Shown one piece after another: positions 48,270 through 60,472 of a DNA stretch of 64,000 nucleotides. The notes beneath the pieces were generated by a model. That model did not search any database. It was given only the letters and a program-made list of their open reading frames with translations, and was not told the origin of the DNA. This DNA comes from Corbicula japonica (Eukaryota > Mollusca > Bivalvia > Venerida > Cyrenidae). The stretch is taken from contig JAZAYU010000009.1 in assembly GCA_038501625.1 (NCBI GenBank), forward strand, positions 12,204,396 to 12,268,395. Direction: 5' to 3'. Each line of letters opens with the position of its first letter. Position 1 is the stretch's first letter. Both the position numbers and the translations under genes were made by a program.

Positions 48270-51200
48270 GTAAGTTTTATTATATCAATCACCCCATATC
48301 ATTTATATAAGGTGTATTTCAAGAAGTTCAGGCGTGACGAATGGCCGATAGAGTTCTTTGTGGAGAAATTTGCTCGAAATTCCAAACACTTAAGAAACAT
48401 GACGGTCTCTTTTAAGAAGTTGTAAAACATAGTTTGTGTTTTTTATACACATAATTAGAATAACAGAATTACTTTATGATTGCATAGTTGATTTCTTGGA
48501 ATTATACAGTAGAAAAATGAGTAATAGAAGAACTTCTGTTTTGCAGACGGACTTTAAAGTAACAGACAAGCAATTTACAGGTAAGACGGATGTTTATTAC
48601 ATTTATTTGATAAAATCTGATTATTTTGTCCATCGCTTCCCTGTTATTGTTCCGATTTCGTTAAGAACTCCACGAATATCCTTAAACAAGTGTTGAGAAT
48701 AATTTGAATTAGCCGCTAAACTTCATTTTATGCTTGCACATTGAATATCATTATGCAGTTGGCTCAGGTTCAATGAATAATTTGAAGATCTCCAGATCCT
48801 TCTCCTAAATGATTCACTTCTAAGACTCTTGAATTTGAAATCAATTAGGAACGAGCTGCACCTATGCGTTCAAGATTTATGTGTTCGTGTACTGAGTGTA
48901 GATATAAACATGTAACAGATGCGATAGTGATATGTAAGCTTATTTGAAACACTCAAAACATTTTGTTTTCGACCAAAATAGACCTAAAATCGGCTATTAC
49001 AGATAAAGTCATTAAGTCAAAGAGTAAACAATATTTGTTTTAGTTTAAAGCTGCATATTTACACTTCGGGGTGGAATACTTCAATGTCTAAGATGTACCT
49101 AAAATTCATTTAACAACTATACAAAGCGTTAAAATGACAGAACAGGCGCGATTTCGCGGAAATATTGACAAATCCGTACATTTTAGGACCTGTGCCCAAG
49201 ATCATAAAACTAATTCTGGAGATCAGTCTCAAATCTCAAGCATCTGATTGGCTGAAATGGCGACCAGTCGCCATTTCAGCCAATCGGATCCTTGAGATTT
49301 GAGACTGGTCTCAAATCTTAGTTTTATGATCTTGGGACCTGTTGTGAGTGGATTTTACCTCGTTAGTAACGCTATAACAACGTTGGCTTTCAATATAATC
49401 ACGCGTACGTTTACTGCAAGAATATTACATCACATTTATTTTGTTAGCATGGCTTCTACGGTTTATATGATAAATTTTGATATTTGAAACACTTAATAAT
49501 TTTGTTCTTGAATAATTTTGTTTTTGATACGAGACTCTGAACCTTTAACGTCTATTTATTCGAAACAAACTTTTTTATCAGAAAACAAAATGATTAATAT
49601 AAGACGATTTTGTAACGTTCACTTGAGTATTTGGGAATAAATCGATCATACATTCTAAAATACTACATTAAAATAAGTACATTATACAGACATTTAGGAG
49701 TTGTTGACATATACACGTGTTGCTGATTAGTGTACATCATTTCCATTAATTAGTAAGTTGTATGGAATACGTGATTGTAAGCATGTGTGCGTTTTGATTT
49801 ATTTGTTTTGTGCAACATCTTTTGTATCTGCTACTGATAAATTCTCTGCTCCCAATGGACATTTGTTCTTATCTTATCTCCGGTCAGAGAATTTTCACAA
49901 CTATCATACCTATACAGATGTGATTTGTGGAAAGCCTGTAGGCAAAAGTCCAAAATTCTACACTATTTTGAGAGAAACTGGCTTTTAAATTAAACCCATT
50001 TGGTACCTCTTGTAAAACCTATGGGCTGTTCCAAAGCCATGGCATCCCATATACGGCGGACACCTCTGGTGTTTGAAATATCTATGATTTCAACACTATA
50101 TCTAATAAACTCGCTTCAAATTAGATATCATTCAAGATTTCATCTAAAAGCTAGACGTTTTTACAACAGAACGTATGTTCATAAGCTGTACAAACCTGCA
50201 ATACCAAAATTACCTGGAAACTTACAGACACGTGCGTTACCATAGCAACTCCCGAAATAATACGTTTATTTTTTGTTGGTAATTGCTTCTGATTGAGACA
50301 GCTGTTTACTATCTAAAGACTGTTAACCGGTCTACATATATCAAGAAGATTTAGCATCGCTATTGAAAATGATGCACCTAGTTACTAAGTAGTTATAATA
50401 CTGCAAATTCACTTATATTGGCGAGCATAACATTTCGTTGTTTTGGGGTTAAAGGCATTTTTCGAACATTCTTATATTCGTGTTTTCTCTATTTTTCGGC
50501 GTTAGCTGTCTAAGCTCACTTTTGACCTAGTTTTTCGACCAATGAAATATTGTAAATAAAATTTATTATGCAGCGGGAAAATCAAATAGATTATTTTGAT
50601 TGGTTATTAGTGGGTCTTGTTAATGATTACCGTAACGATTTTTATATTGTGTGTAAGTATTTACCTGGCGCTTATATGTTCGGGCATTTTCGTTTTAAAA
50701 AGCGTTAATTGTATTGGAGAAAAAGATATTTACGGTATAAATAACCAGTTAAGTCAATTGATGGCTTAAATACGATTTTATATTGAATATTCATAGGTGT
50801 CAGGTAAACACTCGAGTACAATACACAGTGTAAAACGACAGAGAAGTGCAGATATTTCTGGTTCTTACTGGTTCCTTTCTAGTTCCTGTGATACTGATTG
50901 TTAATTTCAAGTCCAGAAATTCAAAATGCCTTGGTGTAGTGGTTATCACACTCGCCTCTCAAGCGGAGGCCCCGGGTTCAATACTCGGGAGGGACACTTT
51001 CTTTTAAAGTTAATTTATGTAAAAGTTGGTAGATTTCGCTCTTGTAACAAGTTGTTATTATTTTCATTTATTGTATTTTAATGACATTTATTCATCATTA
51101 GTGCTAACTCTACAAGAGGTATTTTATTGAAACTGAATGTACAGGTAATGTTAGACATTCTTCTTTAATCGACGTATTATCACCAGACGAAATTTTTGCA

Positions 51201-54200
51201 CGGTCTTTATTTCTTTCTTTCTTATATATAAAAATATTTTCCACCAACGCCGTTTATCTTTTTTAAAGATATTTCTTGTTTACTATACAACTCTTTGTAT
51301 CATGGGGACTTTAAATTGGATTGATTGGCCCGCAAATACTACTGAACTAAAATGAAAGTATTAGTAGTAAATGAAATATACATTCAGTACGGAATGTGAT
51401 TTTTAAATAGTTATTATCACTTTAATTATCAATTTTCTAGTCTTGTAACTTAATATAATTGAAGATTCCCATCTCTTCATAATTATATTGTACACTTACT
51501 TTTCACTCCATGCGAAACTATTGTATAACCTTCTATATTTGTAAACAGTTACAATGACATATATAATCATAATTGTTACTATTATTATAACTATTGTAGA
51601 TGCTAAGCAAACATTTCACCTGTACGTGAAGAAAGGAACGGAGGAGGTGGCCACCAAAGATCTCGACCAGCTCTTTAAAGCCATGGCTCTTCACATAGAT
51701 GATGATAAACTCAAAGACTGGGCTGATGAAATGGACGAAGATGGTCTGTACCAGATTGCAAATTTATAACTGTTCTCAAGATCATCAAACTAAATTTGGA
51801 GACCAGTCTCAAATCTCAAACATCCGGCATGCAGCAGGCTGGTTGAACTGTTTAAGAAATTTACCAGTGTGATGCTACACACAGTTTACTTAGGATGATA
51901 ATTTTGCATGGTATGGTAGATAAAGCATTAACAAAATCGCTCATCGGCTCCGTCAATAGTACGATAGAGGTGATTTTATATCGTGACATTCTGTATCTAA
52001 TTTACTAACGATCAACAGATATGGCATGTGTGTGAAGTTAGCTGCCAGTTGGCAGTTGCCAGTTGCAGATTCAATTGGCAACTGGCAACTTGCAGCTAAC
52101 TTCACTCTTTAGCTGCCAATTCAAACAAAGTTTTAGACTGGCAACTGGCATCTGGGTGCCAATTCGATTTAAGTCGATGTACTCAGTTGAATTGGCAACT
52201 GGCAACTGAGATCTGGGTGCCAATTCGACATTATTTAATGTATTGACTATTTAAGTTGAATTGGCAACTGGCATCTGGGTGCCAATTCAAAATATATCGA
52301 TGATTAGGAATATTTTTGAGTTGGCAACTGGCAACTGGCACCTGGGTGCCAATTCGACTAGGCACCCAGGTGCCAGTTGCCAGTTGCCAATTCGAAAAAT
52401 CTTAATCAGCGATATAATTCGAATTGGCACCCAGATGCCAATTGCCGGTGTCCAATTCAACTTAAATAGTCAATACATTAAATAAAGTCGAATTGGCACC
52501 CAGGTGTCAGTTGCCAATTCAAAAAAGTCCTAATCATCGAGATATTTTGAATTGGCACCCAGATGCCAGTTGCCAGTTGCCAACTCGACATATTTCGTTA
52601 ATATATTAAGAAAGTGGAATAGGCACCCAGGTGCCAGTTGCCAGTTGCCAATCCAACTGAGTACATCGACTTAAATCGAATTGACACCCAGATGCCAGTT
52701 GCCAGTTTAAAAATTTGTTTGAATTGGCAGCTAAAGTGTGAAGTTAGCTGCCAGTTGCCAGTTGCCAATTGAATCGGCAACTGTCAACTGGCAGCTAACT
52801 TCACACACATAGATATGGCAGGACCTTGTAGAAAGGTCCACGACAAACTCATATTCTGTCACCGCTCTCCAACACTGGTTACTAATGTCAAAAGTCACAG
52901 CAATGTCCAATGGAGCGAACCTTTATTTTCCGTCCATCTGTAATATATTTATTTTTATGATTTCAATGAAATCAGTGAAGTAAAATGAAATCAGTGGAAT
53001 ATTCTACCGAAAATCTGAAATTGTTATTTTCGTTATGTCTAAACTACTTTTCTTTCTTTACATTGTTACAACCTCCCATCAACAGAAACGGCGTTTATTG
53101 GAAATAATTATAGAAGAAGAGCGGTGAAGTATTTAAGTTGTTTTACACTTGTGGATCTATCAGTTTCGTAATTAATGGGAGGGTGAGAGGCATTCATTGC
53201 GAGTGGCGAAAACTGGCTAAAATGAATTTTACAAAATACTATTTCCAGCAAGATTGAAGTGAATTAATGTATTTCTCTTCGAATATGTTAACGTGCGCAC
53301 GCTGAGTTCAGTCGAAATAATGCTCAAAAGCACGTGATAAAACGAACGAAAACCCGTTTGCATCAGAAGTCTTAAATTCATGGACAGTATACATAAAAAA
53401 CTCATACCTGTGCCAGGTATAAGCTACTCTAAAATATGCTTATGCGATATATCAAAATGACCTTCTAGTATTTAAGGAATTCTGATTATTCGAGAAAGAC
53501 TCCCTTCCTGTCTACTTTCGGTTTCAATGGCATAACATTTTTGCTCATAAAAGTTAGACAGATGACCGTTACTTATTGTAGGTAAGTGTTTACGCGATAT
53601 CTTTATCGTTTTCTTGACGTTTCAAACAGCAGAGTTCTGATGCAGACGGTATTTCATTTTGAAAAAAAGATACAGCAAAATGTGTGTAATTGAAACCTTC
53701 AGTCGGCATGATGGGAGTCTTTCTCGAATTTCTTTCAGTTAGCTTAATACATTTCAGTAATATCTCAACTATCATAGTTAGGTATATTGATCGGCCTTGC
53801 GATATCTTACTTTTGCTAATATGATTTTCAGTGTCGATGAATGCAAATATTTTACCTCTAAAATTAAATTGTTTTTTTTTAATCTTTTGTGCTATTCAAA
53901 TATATGCAAAATTAGAAAATTGTTTTTAATCATATGCTCTACTATTTTATTTTGAAAATAAGTAATTTTTCTAAGAAAAACTCATTCTAATTTTGTGCTG
54001 TTACCCACCAAAGGAGCATATTTGCATCAACTGGAAAGCCGTTATTTTGAAACAGCATGTTTGCGTCCCTATAAAAGCCGTTATTTTGAAACGAGCATGT
54101 TTGCGTCCCCTTAAAAGCCGTTATTTTGAAACGAGCATGACTGCGTCCCTTTAAAAGCCATTTTTTTGAAACGAGCATGTTTGCGTCCCTTTAAAACACG

Positions 54201-57200
54201 TTATTTTGAAACGAGAATGTCTGCGTCACCTTAAAAGCCGTTGTTTCGAAAGGAACATGTTAGCATCCCCTTAAAAACCGTTGTTTCGAAAGCAACATGT
54301 TTGCGTCCCCTTAAAAGTCGTTGTTTCGAAAGGAACATGTTTGCGTCCCCTTAAAAGCCGTTATTTCGAAAGGAACATGTTTGCGTCCCCTTAAAAGCCG
54401 TTATTTCAAAAAGGAACATGTTTGCGTCCCCTAAAAAGTCGTTATTTCGAAAGGAACATGTTTGCTTCCCATTAAAAGCTGTAATTTCGAAATGAACATG
54501 TTTGCATCCCTTTAAAAGTCATTACTTGACCAAATATCTTCTATATTGATATTCGATCCTGTTTCCAGCCCTTGGTATGATCAACTGGGAAAGTTTCAAG
54601 ATTTTGTTTGAAAGAAAACTCAAGGAAGATGAGGAGGAGAAGGAACTGAAGGAAGCTTTCCGTGTATTAGATAGTCAAAAGAAAGGAACCATTCCCGTAT
54701 CCGATCTTAGATGGATCTTAAAAAGTTTAGGTAAGTGTATAGAATGCCTTTTGTATCTTACTGGATTTTCATGTAAACAACGTATATACTTTATTTACTA
54801 GAACCTAAATTTAATTGAACATCATTAGACAGTAATTGGTTATAATTCTACTGATTATCATTTGTATTCATTGTTGAATTTGTGTTAATCTATAAAACTA
54901 AAAGCATTTTTATTGTTGGTGAATTTATCAGATTGTCATCAACTGGTATTCCAGAAATCCGTGCTATTACAAATTCTTTTTAAAATTTGGCAGAAATCCA
55001 TAACATTTAGGAATATAAATCAAAATTTGAAACAATAATTTACTGCGTTCACCCAGAAATGAAAAAGAGTTTGGGTGTGTAAAGTAGGACGCAATAAAAC
55101 ATCGATTCATGCAATTATTAAATTTGTGATGGTTAGTTAAACCTTATAAAAGAATTACTCAAACCTTTAGCAAAAGTAAAACAATACACATAGTTTTCAA
55201 AATGGCTAAAAGGCTAAAAATATTTTCTTTTTATCGTCTGGCATCTGACGTCTCGTATGACAACAATGCATATGGTTCTTATAGCATAACAGGATCAAAA
55301 TAAAAGATAATAACAATGACAAAATATTACAGTGACAGTGCGCAGGATGTACTGACTGCTGACTATTTCAAACAAGTTTTAACTTTCCAAAAGGCTAGTC
55401 GGTCATTAGCATATATTTCAACAAAAAGTTTAAACTTAAAGCCACTTTGAAATTCTTCGGAACAGGGGGTATTGTCTTTATTATCCGTTCCGTCTGGACT
55501 TTGATCTTTGTTTTCATACATACGGTAAAGGTGGTAACATTTTGCTGCTGTGTTAAATCTATGTATTGGTATGGCATAAATGATTACTTAGATTTCAGTA
55601 TGCTGGTATCCAAACGTATAATCTTTCAATTCTTCAGGCGATGATATAACAGAAGAAGAAATAGACGACATGATCGCTGAAACTGACACAGACGGAAGCG
55701 GAACTGTAGATTATGAAGGTATACTTTGTAATCCGTATGTCAGGTATAATGTTACCATAAAAAAAACAGACAACACTCAGTCATTTCCAAAAAAAATCCA
55801 ATTTTAAAGCTGGTAGCTGGTGTGTGTTTGATGCCCTGCTTTGCTAGCTCAGTAATGGGAGCGTCAAAATTCCGACAGTGGACTCAAGATCATAAAGTGA
55901 GATCGGAAACAAACCAGTCTGGAAGCTCGAAGCATGTCAATGCGGTGACTGGGCTCCAGTCCAACTTATCAGCCAGCACAGATTTGACACGTTCTCGACT
56001 CAGTTTTATGATCTTGGGATAAGTGAACGTGTACTAGGCGTGATAGCAGTCCATCACAATATCGTTTACTCCCCGTGAGGAAAATTGTCTGTTACATGCG
56101 TGCAGCTCTGTCAATGTAATATAACAGCTGTCCACAGTTGCAATAATTTAAAACATGCGCGAAATAAGCAAACTCACAAAAACAAAACACGCAGGCAAGG
56201 AAACAAAAATACTGTTGACCAATACAAAAGCCTTTTTAGCGTCTTTACTGCTTTATCTTTGGCGGATGCTAGGTTTGATGGTGAACAGTTTGTTTATAAC
56301 TGGCTAAAGATAAATCCTTATTATTGACAGAAGGAGCCGTAAAACAGTTAACATAAAGCGTTAGTAATGTTAATATTGAAACGTTAATATAATGTTGGTT
56401 TATGATCAGTTGGGTTAATCTTAATGTTAGTTTATAATCATACGCAGCATGGATAGATCTCATATAACCGTTATAGATTATGTTAATGTTATTACTCTTC
56501 ATATATTTTCAGTAGATTTAATATTTATAACAGAAGAAAGTAGATATATACTAATTATGTTGTCATATTTCATAGCAGGGGGCGCATCGGGCAACGTATT
56601 ACCGATTTCAAGGAATTCTTGAGCACTATTACTATCATTAATTATATAACTTTAAATTGATGATTCTATCTTATTAAAAAACAACAGAAATACATTGTAA
56701 CTCAAATTTTATCGACGAAAAAGATAATATACAAAATACCATACACAAAAACAGATGATCATTTAACTGGTTTTATTCAATCTTGGAAGACTTGCATGTC
56801 ATTGCATAAATATTTTGTTAAAATTCGAAAATTATTAGCAGCAAAAACAAGTTATTTGATTTTGATTCATGGTACGCCAGGGTACCTCGGTGCTGTCGTC
56901 GTACGGGTTCGATTCCCCGAGTAGGCTTATATTTAGTTACAATTTACATCAGCACTGTTTGATCAGTGTGGTGGCCGTAGAAAGTCGCCCCGTACAAATC
57001 AGTCAGTATTGTAATCAGTAAGTAATCGGTTTACGGTGTTGCCTAATAACGAACAGTCTATTTTGGGGTTACGGCTGCCAGCTCGGTAGAGTGCTCGACG
57101 TTATGCGGCTAGGTGCTGTCGCGGTATGGGTTCGATTCCCCGCGTAGGCTCATAATTATTTCCTACTAGTATTTTCTAAGAATCACACACGACGTCTGTT

Positions 57201-58699
57201 ACTGAGGTCTTTTTATGACGTTTTCTGATCCTAATTCCAACTTTTAAGTTATAATATCCATTTAGTTAGTAGGTCATGGATAGCCATGTAAGCTAAAAGT
57301 ACAAATTTCACACGGAGCTATCTAATAGCTCTGAAAATTCAATCAATGTACTGCTTTCAGGTCCGCAGCATGCTCAATGTGAACGCATTAGGCTAATTGT
57401 ATTCTTAATGCGGTAAACCATGTCTGTGGTGTTAACACGACATGATTAGATCACACTAAAGGATTACTGTAATTGATTGTCATCAACTGCGTTCACCATT
57501 ACTAATTTGTTTCGCATTTGCACTCACCTGGTACACAATAAAATCCGCTTATATTTGATGGAAGGTGAAATTTTGTTGAACTTTACTGAAGAACACACAC
57601 GTACTTTTTTCGTCTTATTATTGTTTTGAGTATTCATTATAGATAACAGAGAAAATAATAACTGTAGAGATTGTAAAAGCAACAACAAATGCAAAATTTA
57701 GGAATGTCACACGACATATTATTAGAAGGTGCACCGGGGCTTTAGAAACAGGTGCCAGAACGTTACAAGCATTTGAAATCGTTTTACTCCATTTTGAAAG
57801 TTATCAGCTTATTGCATACCACATACTACCTGTATGATTTTCAAATGTAAAAAAAACAGTTACCTTTGAAAAATGTTTTTACTCATACAAGCTTTTACCT
57901 CTACACATGCCATCTGTACATATTGTCAAGGCATTTATTCCACGGGGATGTTCTGCGATACATGCTGTTATAAAAAACTAGTAAAGAGTCCCATTCTTTG
58001 AGAGGATATAAACGGATTACCTGGTGACTGATATTAAAATACATTTGAGATATAAGAAATTTAAGTAGCCGTTGCTCAGACGACAGTGCATGTTGAAAAG
58101 AGTACTCTCTTCTCGGTAAACTAACGATAACAGATTAGATAAACCCGCATATTCTTCCTATTTGTAACTTTGCATAGCATTCAAAAGCTGAAATATGTTT
58201 TTCTTGCAGAATTCAAAAGTTTGATGTCATCTGAATGAGCTTGCGCAATGGACACCCAGGTTATTTATAGCAACAAATTTAAAACGCCATTTCTACGATC
58301 AACTCTTGTGAAAGCCCCGATTAAGTGACATTTAGGCAGTGTTAAGATTTGCTGATTTCCAAAGGATATGATGGGATCGTGATATTACATTACAGTAGAA
58401 AATTCCAACCTCATATCATAATTTTGCTTTCATTTTATGTCATTGTTCTATGGTCGTTCTACAGGGAGTATTGTACTTGTATGTTTTTTACTGACATGCG
58501 CACTTACAGCTAACTTTTAACTTCCGGCTAGCTTGTACTGCACTCATAATTTCAGCAAGTTTTCTTTTAGCACATCGTACCTTTGGAGCACATGCGCCCG
58601 CAATTAACAAACCTACTAACACGCATTCTTTCTAACACCACAATAACCATTAAAAATATTCTTTCGTTTACAGAGTTTTATGCGTTGATGATGGGGTAA
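48267..58699 (+). CDS. Troponin C-like EF-hand protein, 5 shared exons and 2 alternative last exons
   Basis: Exons are 48267-48269 (ATG only), 48547-48580, 51600-51743, 54569-54730 and 55638-55718, then either 58210-58238 or 58674-58699. Product 150 or 149 aa. There are four EF hands: I (VKKGTEEVATKD) and III (DSQKKGTIPVSD) lack ligands, II (DEDALGMINWES) has Leu at position 5 and Ser at 12, and IV (DTDGSGTVDYEE) is canonical. Site-IV-only calcium binding is the known pattern of molluscan troponin C, the thin-filament calcium sensor. A long acidic central helix (KLKEDEEEKELKEAF) joins the lobes. The lone-ATG first exon is typical of calmodulin/troponin C genes. A divergent calmodulin-like protein is the alternative reading. 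Confidence 0.8.
48547..48580 (+). CDS. Troponin C-like exon 2
   Basis: Encodes TDFKVTDKQFT plus one base. The acceptor is TTCTGTTTTGCAG and the donor is ACAG|GTAAGA. An in-frame ATG 30 bases upstream (48517) reads MSNRRTSVLQ straight into this exon. Confidence 0.7.
49191..49340. repeat. Foldback MITE, 'TCTCAAATCTCAAGCATCTG' family, copy 5
   Basis: The best preserved hairpin of the family: GCCCAAGATCATAAAACTAA ... TTAGTTTTATGATCTTGGG with ATGGCGACCAGTCGCCAT at the centre. Lies in troponin C-like intron 2. Confidence 0.8.
50928..50997 (+). repeat. tRNA-like sequence (Glu-CTC/Val type), probably a pseudogene or SINE head
   Basis: TTGGTGTAGTGGTTATCACA is a good D-arm/A box and GGGTTCAATACTC a B box. 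The anticodon arm CTCGC-CTCTCAA-GCGGAG would read CTC but has an extra G in the 3' strand, and the acceptor stem pairs poorly. Not called as a working tRNA. Confidence 0.45.
51600..51743 (+). CDS. Troponin C-like exon 3 (EF hands I and start of II)
   Basis: From DAKQTFHLYVKKGTEEV to KDWADEMDED plus one base. The acceptor is ACTATTGTAG and the donor is GATG|GTCTGT (weak consensus). Confidence 0.8.
52027..52810. mobile_element. 0.78-kb foldback element with 10-bp target duplication
   Basis: The ends TGTGTGTGAAGTTAGCTGCC and GGCAGCTAACTTCACACACA are inverted, and almost the whole length folds on itself through repeats of TTGGCAACTGGCA(TC)TGGGTGCCAA. AGATATGGCA occurs on both sides (52017-52026, 52811-52820). 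A 9-10 bp duplication points to Mutator-like foldback elements. No coding capacity. Lies in troponin C-like intron 3. Confidence 0.75.
52811..53985. other. Troponin C-like intron 3, unassigned
   Basis: AT-rich intron. GAAAGACTCCC near 53495 and its complement GGGAGTCTTTCTCGAATT near 53715, with GTTACACACATTTTGC-type flanks, suggest a short inverted repeat. No gene recognised. Confidence 0.35.
54035..54530. repeat. Minisatellite, ~41-bp unit, about 12 copies
   Basis: Units read GCCGTTATTTTGAAACGAGC then ATGTTTGCGTCCCCTTAAAA with drift. It ends 38 bp before the acceptor of troponin C-like exon 4, so its copy number could affect intron processing. Confidence 0.85.
54569..54730 (+). CDS. Troponin C-like exon 4 (end of EF II, linker, EF III)
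   Basis: From ALGMINWESFKILFERKL to SDLRWILKSL plus one base. The acceptor is CTGTTTCCAG and the donor is TTAG|GTAAGT. Confidence 0.85.
55638..55718 (+). CDS. Troponin C-like exon 5 (EF IV)
   Basis: From GDDITEEEIDDMIAETDTDG to VDYE plus one base. The acceptor is CAATTCTTCAG and the donor is GAAG|GTATAC. It is too short to appear as an independent open frame. Confidence 0.85.
55883..56024. repeat. Foldback MITE, 'TCTCAAATCTCAAGCATCTG' family, decayed copy
   Basis: CTCAAGATCATAAAGTGAGA ... CTCAGTTTTATGATCTTGGG ends are kept, the middle is diverged. A truncated one-armed copy lies at 51777-51830, directly after exon 3. Confidence 0.55.
56870..57155 (+). repeat. tRNA-derived SINE heads (two)
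   Basis: GGGTTCGATTCCCCGAGTAGG (56900-56928) and GGGTTCGATTCCCCGCGTAGG (57128-57150) are B boxes. The second follows a good A box (CCAGCTCGGTAGAGTGCTCG, 57079-57098) and a GTTATGCGGC arm. They are about 225 bp apart, as two copies of one short element. A relic of the same text is at 59245-59270. Confidence 0.5.
57156..58200. other. Troponin C-like intron 5, unassigned
   Basis: AT-rich sequence with no open frame, RNA gene or clear repeat that I can support. Confidence 0.4.
58210..58238 (+). CDS. Troponin C-like alternative last exon 6a
   Basis: TTTTTCTTGCAG|AATTC continues ...YE-EFKSLMSSE and TGA. In phase with exon 5. Confidence 0.7.
58674..58699 (+). CDS. Troponin C-like alternative last exon 6b
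   Basis: TTCGTTTACAG|AGTTT continues ...YE-EFYALMMG and TAA. Same phase as 6a, 436 bp downstream. AATAAA at 58715-58720 follows 15 bases after the stop. Confidence 0.75.
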
Positions 58700-59771
58700 A
58701 CAACCGTCTTCCAGAATAAACAATACTAAACCAATTGTTTTCCCTCCCATGGGGAATTGGAAAATGACAAAAGACAATTTGAAAGCAACATTTATCGACG
58801 TCTTGCAGACATTTAAACATTTTTAATCAAGAGCATATTTAATCTTATATGTATCGTTGTTTAACTTAACATAGGTGGATGATTAATATTAAAATAAAAT
58901 AAGGTGCTAAGTCTCTATACTTAAGCACATCTGATATTTCCAAGAGGAGAGGTTCACACTAAAATTATTTTCTGCTTTTAATAACTTAGGCATGCCTTGA
59001 AGAAGATCTAGTATGATACCGACGGTGTTACGGGGGCAAAATAAGTCGTTTTCACCAATTTTAAAATATTTGAACGACAACAGCCAATTTATTTATTATT
59101 TCTTGCGTAGCTCCATCGGTAATGTAAGACCGTCTTCTCGGCGTGTTAGGGCTACTAGTTTATATACTAAAGCGTTGCATTTTTACACAGTTGCATGACT
59201 GAATATTCTTTCCTACAACAACTTTTAATACTAACGGTAACTAGGATTGGAGCCCGACGTTATGCAGCGACACTTCTAACTTCACTTCAGTGCACGAATG
59301 TCTCTTTTTAAATGAACGTTTGGTGTACATGTTTTTTTCAATAACTTTTTTTTTCGAACTCTATTTTCACGACTTAAATAACATTTATTCGAAAAATCGG
59401 AGCATAAATATAGCTGGTGACTGGTATACTTCATTACCAAATATTTTATCAGTTTAGTGAAGGTACTTTTCGTGTTGTTTATTTCGTTAGGAAGAGCCAT
59501 GCTTATTATTTCAACTTTAACAGCTTGTTGATCGCGGCCTTGTTCAGGTGAAAATGTATCGTTTCACTGCACTTTTGTTTGTGTAAGAATGTTAACAAAA
59601 CTAAAACGTGATTTATTTGTATATAAAATAAAAACCCTTTTATTGTTTCCATTTTATTGGAATTCATTTTTTGAATAAATTAATTGACTTTATTAGAACC
59701 TTTCTTTCTTCTCTTTGTACTTGAAGGTTTCACATACATGTACAAACGCAACTTATCATAAGATAACCTGA

Positions 59772-60240
59772 GCCCAAGATCATAAAACCGAAATTGGATA
59801 CCAGTCTCAAATCTCAAGTATCTGATTGGACTAAATAAAAATAATTCTCCATTTCAGCAATTCAGATGCTTGAGATTTGAGGCTGGATCCAGTTTGAGGT
59901 TTATGATCTACGGAACTGAGACTATGTCAAAGACCTTTAACTGCAACTACACGCCAGTCTCAAAACGTCAGCTTTCGATTGGTGACTGACTCAAGATCCA
60001 TTTAAATAAATCATGACCTAAGATCATAAAGCAGAGATTGGAGACCAGTCTCAAATCTCAAGCACCTGTGTGAAAGATCATAAAACTAAATCTGAAGACC
60101 AGTCTAAAATGTGAGGCATCGGATTGGCTGAAATGGCGACAGGCTTGACATTTCAGACTGGTCTACAATCTGAGACTAGTTTGAGATTTGAGAATCGTCT
60201 CTTATCTAAGTTTTAAGATCTGAGGCACAGCTGCACATTA
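59772..60240. repeat. Two foldback MITEs of the 'TCTCAAATCTCAAGCATCTG' family
   Basis: Copies at 59772-59915 and 60013-60240. The second is compound, with a nested extra arm (TCATAAAACTAAATCTGAAG at 60071 inside a copy beginning TCATAAAGCAGAGATTGGAG). Confidence 0.65.
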
Positions 60241-60472
60241 GTCTCCAGTCTCATTTAATGATCATCGACACTAGGTCGCTTGATAGAAACTTATTTCACT
60301 GTTTAAACTAACTTTCAAACCAACGAGAACTTGCCGGAATATGTACTGAAAAGCAGACGTTTCTATAGTTAGATTGTGCAATTTTGCCTTTTTCAAGAGT
60401 TACGAGTAAAATGCCAGTATTGCACAAGCCCCAACTTTAATGTCAGGTATTAGTCGCCGCCATTTAGTGACG

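Noticed and set aside
50928..50997. Functional tRNA-Glu(CTC)
   Set aside because: Extra base in the anticodon stem and weak acceptor pairing. The other two tRNA-like heads in the window are also SINE-like.
53987..54178. 63-codon minus-strand frame
   Set aside because: Reads through the 41-bp minisatellite. The peptide repeats with it.
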